From NCBI RefSeq assembly GCF_042242105.1, contig NC_092020.1, positions 2,159,001-2,223,000 of the forward strand: a DNA stretch of 64,000 nt, in the 5' to 3' direction. The DNA is from Pempheris klunzingeri (Eukaryota; Chordata; Actinopteri; Acropomatiformes; Pempheridae). A program made the translations under genes and the position numbers. Shown piece by piece: positions 1 through 12,550 of this stretch. Under the pieces are notes generated by a model. The model saw nothing but the letters and a program-made list of their open reading frames with translations. It was not told the DNA's origin and did no database searches. Positions within the stretch are counted from its first letter, which is position 1; the number at the start of each line of letters is the position of its first letter.

Positions 1-570
1 TTCTGTCAAATTAAAAAGAAGTGTTGATTATTTACGACAGATTTCTGTATTTGTGTTTGTGCTGCTCTCACTCGTCCAAGTGGTGGGAGCCACTTTGAAT
101 AAAGATGAAATATCTGAACTTTATATTCAGCTGTTGCTTATTTAGTGACAAATATTTTTGTTTATGAAAACTAACGCAAGTTTTTCTCATATTTTTACCC
201 AACATGACATGCATATGTACGTTTTTCCTGAAAGTCGTGTGAACCTCAACTCTTCCCGTGTTTGCTTCTGTTCTGTATGTTGACACAGGTTTAGGAAACA
301 TTTCCATTGTCCCTTACAACTGTGACTAAACATCTATGAAAGGACAGGATCACGGGGATGGAGCTCCAAGCCAAATCCTCCCGGGCGGATACGGCACGAT
401 AATCTGCAATGATGACACGACTGGACTGGTCATGGGAAGAGCCAATGTGGTTCCCTCCTCACAGTGCCTTATGGAACTCTGAGTCCAATCAATGCAACTC
501 ATTCACAATGATATTGCTTTTTGCTTGAAACTCATACAAAACAGAAGAATGGTGCAGTGATTGATAAATA

Positions 571-607
<37 letters not shown>

Positions 608-2085
608 TTGACACATTACTATGAATGAGAGAACTAAAGCCATCATTTGCAACCCTAAGCACATTTTGAAGTGCCAGAAAGAGGACGAATCTTATATGAC
701 AAGTGTCAAATTGGTTTCTTGTAATCAATATGATCAGATTACTCTTCATCCTTCTGCTGCCAGATTTTCACTGGTTATATGTGTTCAAATAATTTTATTA
801 GATCTATTCAGTGCACTGTAAGACACTGGTTATTAGACAATAGCTTTTATACTGCTGTAAGTCACTGATAGTGACCTTGTACCTGTTTTAAAAGACAGAT
901 TGATCTTATTGGAGCAAAATGCCATTTAGCCCAAAACAATTATGAGTGTGTTGTTTGTACTCCAAACTCTGGTGCTGCTGCCACTGTCTTCTGAACGTTT
1001 GATGGGATTCATGAAGATGAGAAGATGACCTGGTTTGGCTTTTACGCACCACAGAACCAGGTCATAATTCGCACTTCCAATACTGCCAAGAGTGTGTTTT
1101 GTATGACAAAGTGTGTGTAAAGCAACGTATTAATGCTTGAGTGAAAAAAAAATCTTTGTGATTTACAGTTTGTAAAATATCAAAGGAGCACTGGCTCGCT
1201 AAGGCCAGTCGCTCCAAACAGTCTTTCCCTGAAGCCGAGAGTCATTCAAGTCTTCTGTACATGAAAGTAAAACCAAACAAAAAGGGTAATTCAATTGTAG
1301 ATTAACTGCAGTCCAATTAAAGGATAACAGTAATGGCTTTTAAAACGTAGTATTTTGAATTACCTTACCATATTCTTTTAACAATTGCACATTTTACAAT
1401 GAGCTGTGGTTTGCTTTTAATTTGATTTCCTTTAATGAGCATTACAGTGTTTGGTGACTTCACTTAGTAAATTAAAATGAAAAATATATGAATACAACGG
1501 AAAATAGATTTATAAAAGGTTATACCAGGGCGAGTCCTGATGCTTAGCACATTTCCATATTGCTGTAATAATTTTTTTTTTCTTTCAAAAAGACTGTGAT
1601 TCCATAGGATTTAGGAAGATAATTATCTAATCACCTGAAACTATGGGCAGATAGTTTTATATATAAAAAAAAAAAAAAAGAAACAGATAATGTGAAGAAA
1701 AATAAAGAACGAATTGAGAAAGATGTGTACATTTAGATAAATGAGAACTATTTATATTACACGATGAAATATTGGTTTGCCTTTTTTTCCCCTTTTTGGT
1801 TATTTTGAAGAAATTGCATGTGAAATCAGTGATGCTTGATGAGCTCTGCTACTCACACACCGACCTTAGGTTAACGTTAGAAATCCAGCCCTGGTTATTC
1901 TTTTGTAAATCAGTTTCACCTTTTTCTTTTTTGTACGCCTCACCTTCTGCAGAAACAAAACTTGCCAGGCGTAGTAGTGGGTACAAAAGAGCAAGAGATG
2001 CATGCATAATTTGCTGAACCTCATTAGTGAGGCGCTGTACAGAGAATTTTAATACATTTTGTAAATAAAATGTACAGAAAGACTC
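1..2085. other. Non-coding or possible 3' end of an upstream gene
   Basis: No confident gene. An open frame at 330-482 (50 codons, ending at a TGA) with balanced codon use could be a terminal exon, and an AATAAA at about 2064 followed by GT-rich sequence could be the matching poly(A) signal. The part between is AT-rich, with a (TA)n run and poly-A tracts, as in a 3' UTR. No homologue was recognised. Confidence 0.25.
566..608. repeat. (TA)n microsatellite
   Basis: About 20 TA units interrupted once by CA. Confidence 0.9.
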
Positions 2086-3479
2086 GTGTGTCTGTGGTCG
2101 TGTCATTTCAGATCGCTACTTGAACCTGTGCATGCTGGATAAAACACTTTGAAGCCTGTAGGGATTACAGGAGCACGTTTGTGGCTCAGGTTCAACACCC
2201 TGCAAACTTTAACTCCAGGCTGGTCCTGATGGGGTGTGAGCCGCCCGAGCGGCCCCATGCAGTTAAATACACAAAGAGAGGAGTTTTTCCTATAATGGTC
2301 CAATATTGAGCCATTAGTCAGTGGAAGTGTGTGTGCATGCTTTGGATCAATAGTAAGCACCATCTGCCTCACTCTCGCTCTCCTGCCTTGCATCCCCTGA
2401 TTGAGGGCTCCATTGACAGCTTCATCTGGCATGTGATGTTTCACTCTCTCACTTGATAAGATGCTTTGTGACACAATCAATAACGTATTATTATAACCAC
2501 CAACTGCTTACAAAACACACTGCACACGGACACTGTGTCGCTTACAATTCCAGCACAACTTACAAGCTTTAAAACTAGATTTCAGGGAGGACATTTTCAT
2601 CAGGCTTTACGTAAGTAAACACAGCAAAGGGACAGTTAATCATTTAAACCCTGCTTATTCCCATAGTGCAAAGTCTCACATATACAGTAAATCAGCACAA
2701 TAGATTGCCCAGACGGTCTGTGTCATTTTACTGGTCTCTGGGTCTGCATTGTGTGGTAAAAATAAATTTCTTATTCCAGAGATACAGCCTGCCACCGCTC
2801 AAATAACAAATCCAACAAACATGGCAAAACACCAGTTGTTTTCTTTTTTTTTTTCATTTTTGGATGCAGACTCTATGATTCAGGATTTATTCACTGCACC
2901 AATCCTGTGGAACAGACTCAGGCCGTATAAAATGCTACTGTACGATCCAAACAACCCATTTCTGACAAAGCATGAAAGGATATTGCTTTTTTGTTCTTCC
3001 TTTGCTTCACTGCCTCGCCTTTTGTGTTTTTTTTTTCCCTTTGTTATGCCTGGACTGCTTTCAACCAGGAACAAGACAACGTGGGGGACTGGTGCGTGAG
3101 GATGGCACTGCGCTGCAGTGCACAGTGCTCATGAGGCTATTGTTTGGAATTAGTTTACTCACCTATCAAAGCGGGCGACACAGTGGCAGGGCTTGTCCTG
3201 CAGGAAGGGGAGAAAAACAAGAGGCAACAAGCAATTAGGGTGAGGCCTTTCATTCAGAAAGTTGCACAAGAAAAGGAACTGTTAATCTAATGACAAGAGC
3301 AGGAGAGCACATCTCCTTACACCAGAGGACAGCTAATCATGCCACACTGTCGCTGCACACTTCTAGCATGTGTCGAACTATGCAACTATAGGCTGGCATG
3401 CTCGCCGTCTCTTCAGGCCTGTGGCTGTGAAAGTTAATCTGATCTAACATGGGCTCTGTCACTAAGGGGATGACGGTTC

Positions 3480-3518
3480 TGTGTGTGTGTGTGTGTGTGT
3501 GTGCGTGTGTGTGCGTGT
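3480..3518. repeat. (GT)n microsatellite
   Basis: About 19 GT units with two GC interruptions; short purine-rich GA runs follow. Confidence 0.9.
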
Positions 3519-3713
3519 CCATGTCCATGCGCGCGTGCGAGAGAGAGAGAAGAGACAGCAGAGTGTGTGCATGAGAAAGAAAGAGAGAAAACTCAAATGG
3601 CAGAAGGAGGACGTGTCACTGGGAGGATACTTTCATTACAGCCACCGAAAAGAAAAAAAAAAAAAAAGCTTTCTGATTCACTGGCTCCCTCACTTACTGC
3701 AGTCTTTCGCCCT

Positions 3714-3714
3714 A

Positions 3715-3758
<44 letters not shown>

Positions 3759-3759
3759 C
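3714..3759. repeat. (CT)n microsatellite
   Basis: About 22 CT units with one TT interruption. Confidence 0.9.
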
Positions 3760-5959
3760 AAGGACATGAATGAATAAATCAGATTCCAAACTCGGTCGCT
3801 CCATTTCCCTCTTTTCTCCACTTTAGCTCTTCAGCTATCTTCAAATGCACCTGAAGAGACCTGCACTTGACATTCAAGTTCAGTTGACACTGATCAGCTT
3901 CCAATAGTGCGCTTTTACGTACAAAAAAAAAAAAAAACAGTTCATCGTCATAAATATTTTATGCTTTTGATTAACTTTTGACATTAGCAGTGTTTCATTT
4001 TTATTGCTATTTAATCTGTTTGCCATACTTCCCTCATCTGCTTTTTAGAACAATTCAAAATTCTGTTTTGCTGTTGATTCTGCTCTTTAAAGTACATTTT
4101 AATGACTGCAGAGATGTAGAGGGATGACACATGGGGTTCATATGTGAAGCCTTTAGGGCTTGACTGAAACAATGAGATATGCAGAAAACAAACATTAGCA
4201 CAGAATCCTTATTAGCGCTCTTCACTGAAAAAGACAATTGGCATGAACTGTGGCCCATAACTCATTCTTTAACTCTGACAAAAAGATGTACATTTGCCAT
4301 GCTTTGTAGACACGTCTCCCATTTATGCAAAACCCCACTTCTCCAGACGGTGAGTAATGCTGCCTGGTTTCTCTGTGACTCACAGAAACCATGCAGATAG
4401 TAAGAGGAGATCTTGTTACTGTGACTAAACCTGAACGGGCAAGGCTCATGCTTCTGATCACCGGCGATAGACGTGCCAGTTCCAGCATCTGCAGAGACGT
4501 CCTCATGGGAGTTTTGTGCTCCACAGATTCAAGGTTCAGGGTTCATAGAGAATGAATGCAGCTATAAACAAAATACAGCCAGTCCTGACACCAAAAGCAC
4601 CTCAAACAGAGAGGTCAGATGACAGTGGCAAGGGTTGCTCAGGCTGATTGGAAGACCACATGCATGCAAGTTGTAGCTGAAAACATAAAAAGGCACCGTG
4701 CCCAAGAAATGCTGCTTTCTGCTGCTGAATGCTGATAAAACACTAAAACTTAAACGTGTGCACACTTGAACATTGCCTAGCACTGTTGTTATGCAGGTGG
4801 CTTTAGTCTGTTTTTGCCAGAAGGACCCTTCAATCTATAAGGTCCCACATCAAAAGGCACGTGGTCTCTCCAATTTCAAGAATATAACAGTGGATTAAAG
4901 AAAAAGTCCACTTTCAGAGACTCCAGCTCCATAAGGTATTGTCAGTGTTTTCACTTTCCCTGCATCGGTCACACCCCGGGTCATGATTTCTCTCATTTCC
5001 ATCTAAAAAAAGGACAAGTTGTGCTCGGGGAGTTCATTGAAGATGCTGAACCTCTTGCTCAAAACACAAAAAATATCTTGCGGCTGTATTGATTGTTGAG
5101 GCTTTGTGGAGAAATTGGTATCTCTTCCTCTATAGCGATTACTTTTCTCAGTAGTGGAACTGATGCAAAATGCTGAAGGCGGGACGCCTCGGCTCTTTAA
5201 TTCTGGGGGACAGAAAATTAAAACCTGATGGTCAAACATCTGTCTGGTTAAAGACCACTGTAGCTCTGCAGGGAGGTTACCTACACTGGACCCACTTATC
5301 TGTAACCTCAAAAATAAAAACACTGCTAACACTCTCTGTGCAGTTCTCAGTGGATGGAATGACGTTTTACAGTGTTTATTAATGTTATCATTAGTGTTAT
5401 TAACAAAGTTCTAAGAAGCCTCTGTATTTGGTGTGTAAACAGTTCATGATTGAATGATAACGTGTAATCATGTTTAATAATTTTGATTATTATTACTGCA
5501 AAACTGCTTCAAAATTCTTAATGGTGGGTTCAAGTTAAAGGGAAATTTCACTATGTTTATGTGGATGTTCAATCATCAGTGTTAATGTTAAATGTAGTCA
5601 TCTGAAGCAATAAATACCTCAGTGTGTTTTAAAGCTGAGTTCTCCTGCTCGTGGAGCCGCCCCCGCAGAGCCTACTGTGGAACAACGCATTCACACTGCC
5701 CAACATCTGAATGTCATTCTAACACTCACTACTCAACAAGCATTCAGCGTACAAGGATTTTAACAACAGACAGCAGCGACCATAACTCACAGAAACTTTT
5801 ACGTACTATTACAATTAGCAAACACAGAATGAGCATTCAAATTGGCTAACATAGGAATGACGGCCACTTTAACATTCATTACTCAACTAGCATTTGGTGC
5901 TCAAAGGCATAAACTATGGAAGCCATTTCTGACATTGTGATGAAAAAAAAAAAGATCCT

Positions 5960-6115
5960 GTAATTTTCTTGAAATAATGACTTGGTATCTCAAAATAATG
6001 AGAAACTTAACCAAAATTATAACTTAGTAGTCATTGTTTTCACATAGAAAAGAGAAGTCATTATTTTCAGATACTAAGTGATTGTTTCGAGAAAGTTTCT
6101 CATTATAACGACTTA
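5960..6115. repeat. Inverted repeat element
   Basis: The left arm, about 5970-6010 (ATGACTTGGTATCTCAAAAT, then AATGAGAAACTT), is repeated in reverse complement at about 6055-6113 (AGTCATTATTTTCAGATACT, then AAGTTTCTCATT). The transcript could fold into a long hairpin. Similar words occur in dispersed fish repeats; the family was not identified. Confidence 0.7.
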
Positions 6116-6605
6116 TATAATCTCTTTTTTTTCTTGCATTGGTGGAAATGGGTTTCCATAATAAACAACAGGAAATATTAAACGAAATGCACAGAAAATG
6201 TAGCTAGCAGGATGTGGTAACACAACTCTCACATACCACTATGATCTTCCAGCTAATACTGTATTGGCTCTGAATCATGTCATGTAAACAGACAGAAAAA
6301 CAACAACTAACTCTGAAAAATACAGCCATTGCTAAATATAAACGCAGCGTAACAGTCACTTATTGTCGTGTTTATGTTACACACATAAACACGACAATAA
6401 TTGACTCATATTTTAATGGATGCATTGACAGGTTTGGCTGCAGGAGAACTCTTGGTCAAGATAGCAGACTGAAGTATTAATGGATCAGTTCACTACATTT
6501 ACTGTCAACACTGATTTGACATATTGGGCATGAAATGTCCCTATAAGTGTTACCAATGGACTTGGGGTTGCAAATCAAGTCGCCAGTAGGTGTTCTAATG
6601 AAGAA

Positions 6606-6869
6606 TAAAGGAATAGTTTGACATTTTGTTGACAATGAAATTGTTACCAGAAATAAGGGGAAACCGCAAACCTGCCTCTGTCCAAAGGCAACAAAATCTG
6701 CCTACCAGCACCTCTAAAGCTGGTTAATTATAGAGATACATGTTATATCTTGTTTATTTGTTTCTTTGTGCTATGCTAAACTAGCCAACAGTAGCCTTAT
6801 ATTCAATGGACAGAAATGAGAGGGGTGTCAATGTTGTCATCAAACACTCTTCCAGAAACTATTCCTTTA
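6606..6869. mobile_element. Short inverted-repeat transposon (MITE-like) with TA flanks
   Basis: The ends carry exact inverted repeats: AAGGAATAGTTT just inside a TA at 6606-6607, and AAACTATTCCTT just inside a TA at 6868-6869. TA duplication is the hallmark of Tc1/mariner-type insertion. There is no coding capacity in about 260 bp. The interior (CAAAGGCAACAAAATC, then GCCTACCAGCACCTCTAAAG) resembles a repeat common in perciform fish. Confidence 0.75.
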
Positions 6870-7975
6870 ATTTACAACACTTGAAACATACTTAAGATGG
6901 ATATTTAAATCTTTATCTGTGGATCTACTCCAGTAGTTCACAGATTTTCACCAAATAGAGCAGCTTTGATACGAAATCTGTCCTGTATGACAGCAGCAAG
7001 TCAGCACGGACCACCATCCCTGTGGAGCATTTCTAGCGTCTTGCTGAATCAAAGCTTTTGATGAATTGAAGTGAGCTGTTGGGCATATGAACTGATTTAT
7101 GGCAGCTCTGAGTGTTCATGTATGTGGTTTTGTACTTTCACTAAACATGTGGAGGACAGCGGATGGCACCGAGGGGACTTGCAGTGTTGGATCAGACAGA
7201 AGAGAACAAAAAGTAGCAGGGGTTGAAGCCCTGCAGAGCTTCATTAATACGCCCCATTAGAGCTGACAAGTAGCTCAGTGTGACTTCACATCTGGACATT
7301 GCATTTCTTCATTACAGCTTAGAGCAGCTTTTTTACAGTAATAGATTTGGCATACAGCTGACTGCAAAGATAGCCCCTTTGAAACAGAATTCATGTTGAC
7401 CCAAATATGTTGCACGGCTCAGTCTACATTTATGAAGTGAAATGATCATCACTCATCATCTGCCTCCATGCAGCAAGTTGTTTTATTTCTCACAAAGGGA
7501 AATTGCTTTGGTGGCTGTTTGTTTGGGTTGTGCTGGTCACTGGTCCTTTGGCTTTTCCAGTCTAATGCGTAATCCAAACATCATAACAGGTTTTCTATGA
7601 TGCTGTAATTGCTCCCCACAATAACAAAAGGGAATACGAGTCAGCTGTGGTCCGTCCCTCTAGAAACCGCTGATTGGCTTTTGATGAAAGTTCAAATTTA
7701 TGTTGTCGCTCAACTGCATTTACTAAATCACACTGTTTATCCTGGAGGGGGGCACTTTGTAATGAATTTTTACCAAAGTGTGGGGAATATAACGTTCACA
7801 CATTTTCATAAATAAACAGATCAGCCCATAGAAAGGTCGCTACATAATTTGTCGATTCATCCGTGAGTCATGTGCAGATATCCGAGACTGATCTGAGCCA
7901 TGATTCCAACAAAGTTTAGATGATTAAACAGTAGCACATAGACGTACAATCATACTAAGACGATCTTAGTCTTGA

Positions 7976-8560
7976 GGGAATGGTTTGACATTTTGGAAGA
8001 TTCTCCTTCTTGCCAAGAGTTAAAAAGCCCTTTAACATGGAGAACGATTTGTAGAGCGAATTATTATTAATATCTAAAAACACATCATTGAATGTGGCAA
8101 CACACATGCAAAGAAAAACTTCAATATGGCATGTTCAGCCAACTGCAACAACAACCACGTAACCTTATTGTTGGAGTACATTTTCTTATAAATAGATGCT
8201 CACATGTTCATGAAGGTACTCAGGTACTACACATATAGGTTAACTACAAAACTAGAAAGCAATTTTACAGTATGACTGATGACTAAATGAATCTTAGCAC
8301 AGATAGATTGAGCCTTTTGTCTGGAGGCAGGCTGGTGGTCTCTCTGGTGCAGTGGCTCATGTAATATAATGGGCAGACCTGCCTTAAATCAGCATTGGTT
8401 TAAATATAAGTCATTTAAATGTGACAATTTTTTTGTTTCCTTTGTTTGTTTTTGGTGACTTGTGACTTGGTATGTATGGTGCTGGAGCTAAGTGACGGTT
8501 AGCCTAGTCTAGCATAAAGACTCATAACGAGACATAACACCGTCTCTACAGTTTCATCTT
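7976..8560. mobile_element. Probable degraded copy of the same inverted-repeat family
   Basis: The start GGGAATGGTTTGACATTTTGG followed by CTTGCCAAGAGTTAAA matches the left ends of the copies at 6606 and 49082. A later segment near 8500 (AGCCTAGTCTAGCATAAAGA) matches the family's interior. The right end could not be placed. Confidence 0.5.
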
Positions 8561-11500
8561 TTGTTTGAGGGCTAGTATTTGAACTTTGGACAGAGGAGGT
8601 CGTGTCTTTCACCCTGCCTAACGCCTTTCAGCTTCATATTTAGCTGACAGACTTCAGAGTGATCTGAATGTTCTCACTGAAGTCTTGTCAATGAAGCAAA
8701 TGTGTTATCCTTTATGATCGTCAATTGTTACATTAATAAATCAATTTATTTCACTTTACATAATCTATGTAATTTACAGTGTACTTCTAGAGACCATAAG
8801 AGCCCTTTGTAAATGTTTCAATATGGTTCTTTGGAGGAGAAAGTATTGATGTAGTATTTCAGTTAACAAAAACTCTATAAACATTAAAATGACAGGAAAT
8901 CAAAGCACATTTTTACACCCTTGGACTTAGTTAATGTAGACTCTTCTCCTCAATATTAGAGTTGTGCCAGGCCATTAGGAGCTCAGTGTATCAAAACCGA
9001 AAGGCTCTGTCAGTATCTGACGGCGCATGAAGTCCCATCATTGTTTTAAATACCAAGCTTCCACTACAACTCCTGCAACAAAGTCGAACGAGCTGCAGGC
9101 CGAGACATTACTTGTACAACTGTGATGAGTCATTTCATTCGTTCACCGAAGCATCAGAAGAGAAAACAAGACTGTGCAAGTGTGAGAGGTAAAAGAAAAT
9201 ATGTGGGAATATGTGTGTTTGTTTGATGTTTCTATTCATAACTGACAGCAGTTACAAGATAATAGCAGTGCTTTTTAAATTTGACAATACTTTGAGCAAA
9301 TAAAGAGGATGGACTACCCTGTGAAGGTGAAAATGTAAAAAACAAAACCTGCTTGAGGCAAACAGAAAGGATGTGCCCAGCTCATTACTGTTGGAGGGGA
9401 AAAAAACACGTGTGCAGTAGATGAGCGACATAGTCCGTGTCTTTGAACAGGAAGTGATGTTCCTGTCACAGTCGCTACTCTAGAACCTAATTAGAGCTTT
9501 AGAGGCAGAGCGGCTCTTTCTTGTCACCCAGTTATGTAGTGTGGATGTACCTCAAAACACCTTTGAGAAATCATCAAAAGTTCAATCAAAGCTTCACTTT
9601 AAATTGCATTTCTACACCCTTTTAATGACTCACATGAGGTTACAATGGATGAGATATAAAGTGCAAATATCATCTCTGCTGCATGTTTTGCATACAAAGC
9701 AGTCACTAATGAATTTTATTGCAAGCTCATCCATGAGAAAAGGATCTATTACCAGGAAAGTCTACATATATGTGTTTTAAACGTCTACGTTGCTACCATC
9801 ATACAAATATACTGGCACTGCAAGGATGCCAGCGGTTTTTTAATGAGATGTTTTAGCCTCTGCATGAATATTGATGGTGCTTAATGCTAAAATGCCTTTG
9901 GTTTTGAATGGAAAATTAATGAGCGGCTGTTTTATTCTCATATTTTTAGCAAGTGAAAGGTGTTAAGTGGCTCTTAACCCAAAGTCCAAGCTTTTCGCTC
10001 TCCTTTAAAAGAGGCATGAGGTCAGGGTAGCAGGGTTTGCCAGGTTTAGTCTCAGCCTGTACAGCTCATGTTGCTGACACAGGAATTATGATGCACTATA
10101 AAATGTTTACATCCAGATGTTTATGTATTCCCATGTTGCTCTGAGGACTGACTGGAACAAACCAAAAAACTGAAATCTAATAGTAAAAAAAAAAAAAGAA
10201 ACAAAACAAAACACTGCAGTCATGTGGGGTCAGACTCACATTGCATTCATTGCTTTGCGAAATATAATTTTACAATATTTCCAAGGTGAAATCTCTGCCA
10301 ACATCACAGGGAAGCCTGTGAAGGAGTCGGGGGTGGGTGGGTCTGCTGTGTCTGTGATGGATACACTGCCTCTTCTAAATTCAGAGGAATTGCTGTTTCA
10401 AGTGGAGTCATCAGCATATTTTCAAATTCACTGTCATTTCCTTCATTGACCATAACAGCAAAAACACTTCATCTGCTCTGCCGCTTGACGGGCGCTATTC
10501 AACAGGGACCGGCTGAATAGAAGCGCCGAGACGGCAAGAAGGCCTCGTCCAATCACAGGGCACGGACAGGCATACCAACCAGAGAGAGAGCCGGAGCAGC
10601 AGGAGAGATATTCTTGTTCAGAAATTGCATTACAGGAGTATGTGATATAATAATAGGAATGGGTCTGGCCAATATATTCTCTCTAAATGTCAGAGAGGCA
10701 TTCTTGGTTACCTCATGCAAAGTTGAGGGTGTAAAGAGTTTTGAGGAAATGAAGATTTAGCTGGTACATAGGTTAAAATGCATATTAAGAACGCATAGTC
10801 ACAGCTAACTTTATATACTGTGGACTGGAGAGTTGCAATCTTTTTCTTTTTCTTTAACACAAAACATTTTCTGCCCTCTCTAGGTAATGAAGAGCGGGAA
10901 AAGAACTTCAAAGAAAAAACCCTTTAGGAAAAATGTTTTACAGTGCCAAATGTATGGGATTTTTCAATTGTCTGCGCATAACACCCGTGTCTTATGTGGA
11001 AGGCTATATTTGAGCCATCTCCCTCAGCAATAGCTCAATTTAATAGAACAGTAACGGGATACTAGCCTAGAACACTGTTCAATTTGATTACGCAGTTCAT
11101 GGGGACTGCGGACTTTGATAAAGGATTGATTTATTTTGCAGGGAGCTTGAAATAATAATCCTCTGCTAAACCTTCATGGCCTCCAGGCTCAAACTTTTAA
11201 TAACGTTATGAGAGAGATGAGAATAGTGCATCACTCCAGGCCTGCTGCGGCTCTGCTCAGCCGTCCTGTACAATAGGCTCTTCTCTGGTGTCTCTGCATG
11301 ATGGGTTGTTTGTTTTTGTTTGTTGGTAGGCTTCTAAGCCATCAAGGAATTTGCCCTTGGGTTTATCTTAAAAGTCATGTGTGCACTTATATAGCCTGTG
11401 CCATGAATCATAGTGGTGTTGAGTGTTTACAAAGACAGTAGTTCCTTGTAAAGGCCGCAGAATCCTTATAATAGTTGTGAGGCTTGTTATTAGAAAACAG

Positions 11501-12232
11501 AAAGGAACACAGGCGTTATAGGCTTCACATGCTGCAACCAAATGCAAAATTAAGAAAGGCTGGGATAAGGGCACATAAGGGAGATTGCGATATAAAGAGG
11601 CTGAAACTGCCTTGAACTGCCACTGGGGGCTCATAAAAACTGAATGGAGACTGTGGTTTGTGTGAATTATTTAAATCTGGAGGGCAAAGACCATACAGAT
11701 GCTGCATTCTCAATGAGTACGTGTGGGGACAAACATCACTGCTTACATGACAATTTCTGTATGGTAGCCTATATATGAAGCTTCCACCAGCAGCCCGTTA
11801 GCTTAGCTTAGCATGGAAACAATTCCTGTACTATAGTGAACTATTCCTGCAGCTGTTGGAAATATCAAGAAACACTCACACACACCAATATTAGCCCAGT
11901 TTTGATCTAAACATGTAGATCTCTTGGGTGTGAGGACAGAGGTTATCAGATATTGTATGGATCATAAAGCCAAATAATCAGATCAGCGCTCACTGGGGTG
12001 TTGAAACAAATGCATTAAGAGATCATTTGGCCACTTGCAGCCAGTAGAAAACAAACACTGAACATGTGTGTTGAACCTCTTCCAGCTGTTATGGAGCAAT
12101 ATTAGCAGTCATTTGCTGTTGTGTTTCTCTCCAGTTAATGAATGCAAGTTCAATACTTACTCTCCTTTTGGCTCTGTTTCACTAAACTCCTGAAGGATGG
12201 GGATCTTCAGCCGTTACGTGCTCTACTATGTT

Positions 12233-12250
12233 CACACACACACACACACC
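12233..12250. repeat. (CA)n microsatellite
   Basis: A short run of nine CA units. Confidence 0.8.
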
Positions 12251-12439
12251 GTTAGCAACAAAGTTAGCAACCAGATAAATGCTAATTTTGTTAGTTGATT
12301 GCTGGGCAGGTAGCTTCCAGTGGGTTTTACTGATCTTTTGAAAACTGCTGTCTGCTGCGTATGAAAGGGATGCTGATGAGACAAAGTGTACAAGAGCTGT
12401 TGTGTGGTTGTGAAACGAAAACAATAAGCTAAGAGATGC

Positions 12440-12550
12440 TAATCCTCAGGAGAGCTGAGGGGAAATGCAGAGCTGGGTGATAATTCTCTGTGGGTTTGTC
12501 ATTACAAGCTATCATTTTTCATTTTTATAGTCATTTGATCCATTGTTAAT
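12440..12550. repeat. Divergent dispersed repeat, copy A
   Basis: Shares an ordered series of words with 18550-18660: a GGGGAAnTG-type start, TGGTGATAAT or GGGTGATAATTCT, CTCTGTG, then TAGTCATTTGATCCAT. The alignment is only visual, with many substitutions. Confidence 0.5.

Noticed and set aside
3481..3777. Open frames rich in Cys-Val and Ser-Leu
   Set aside because: They are translations of GT and CT microsatellites; no start context or homology.
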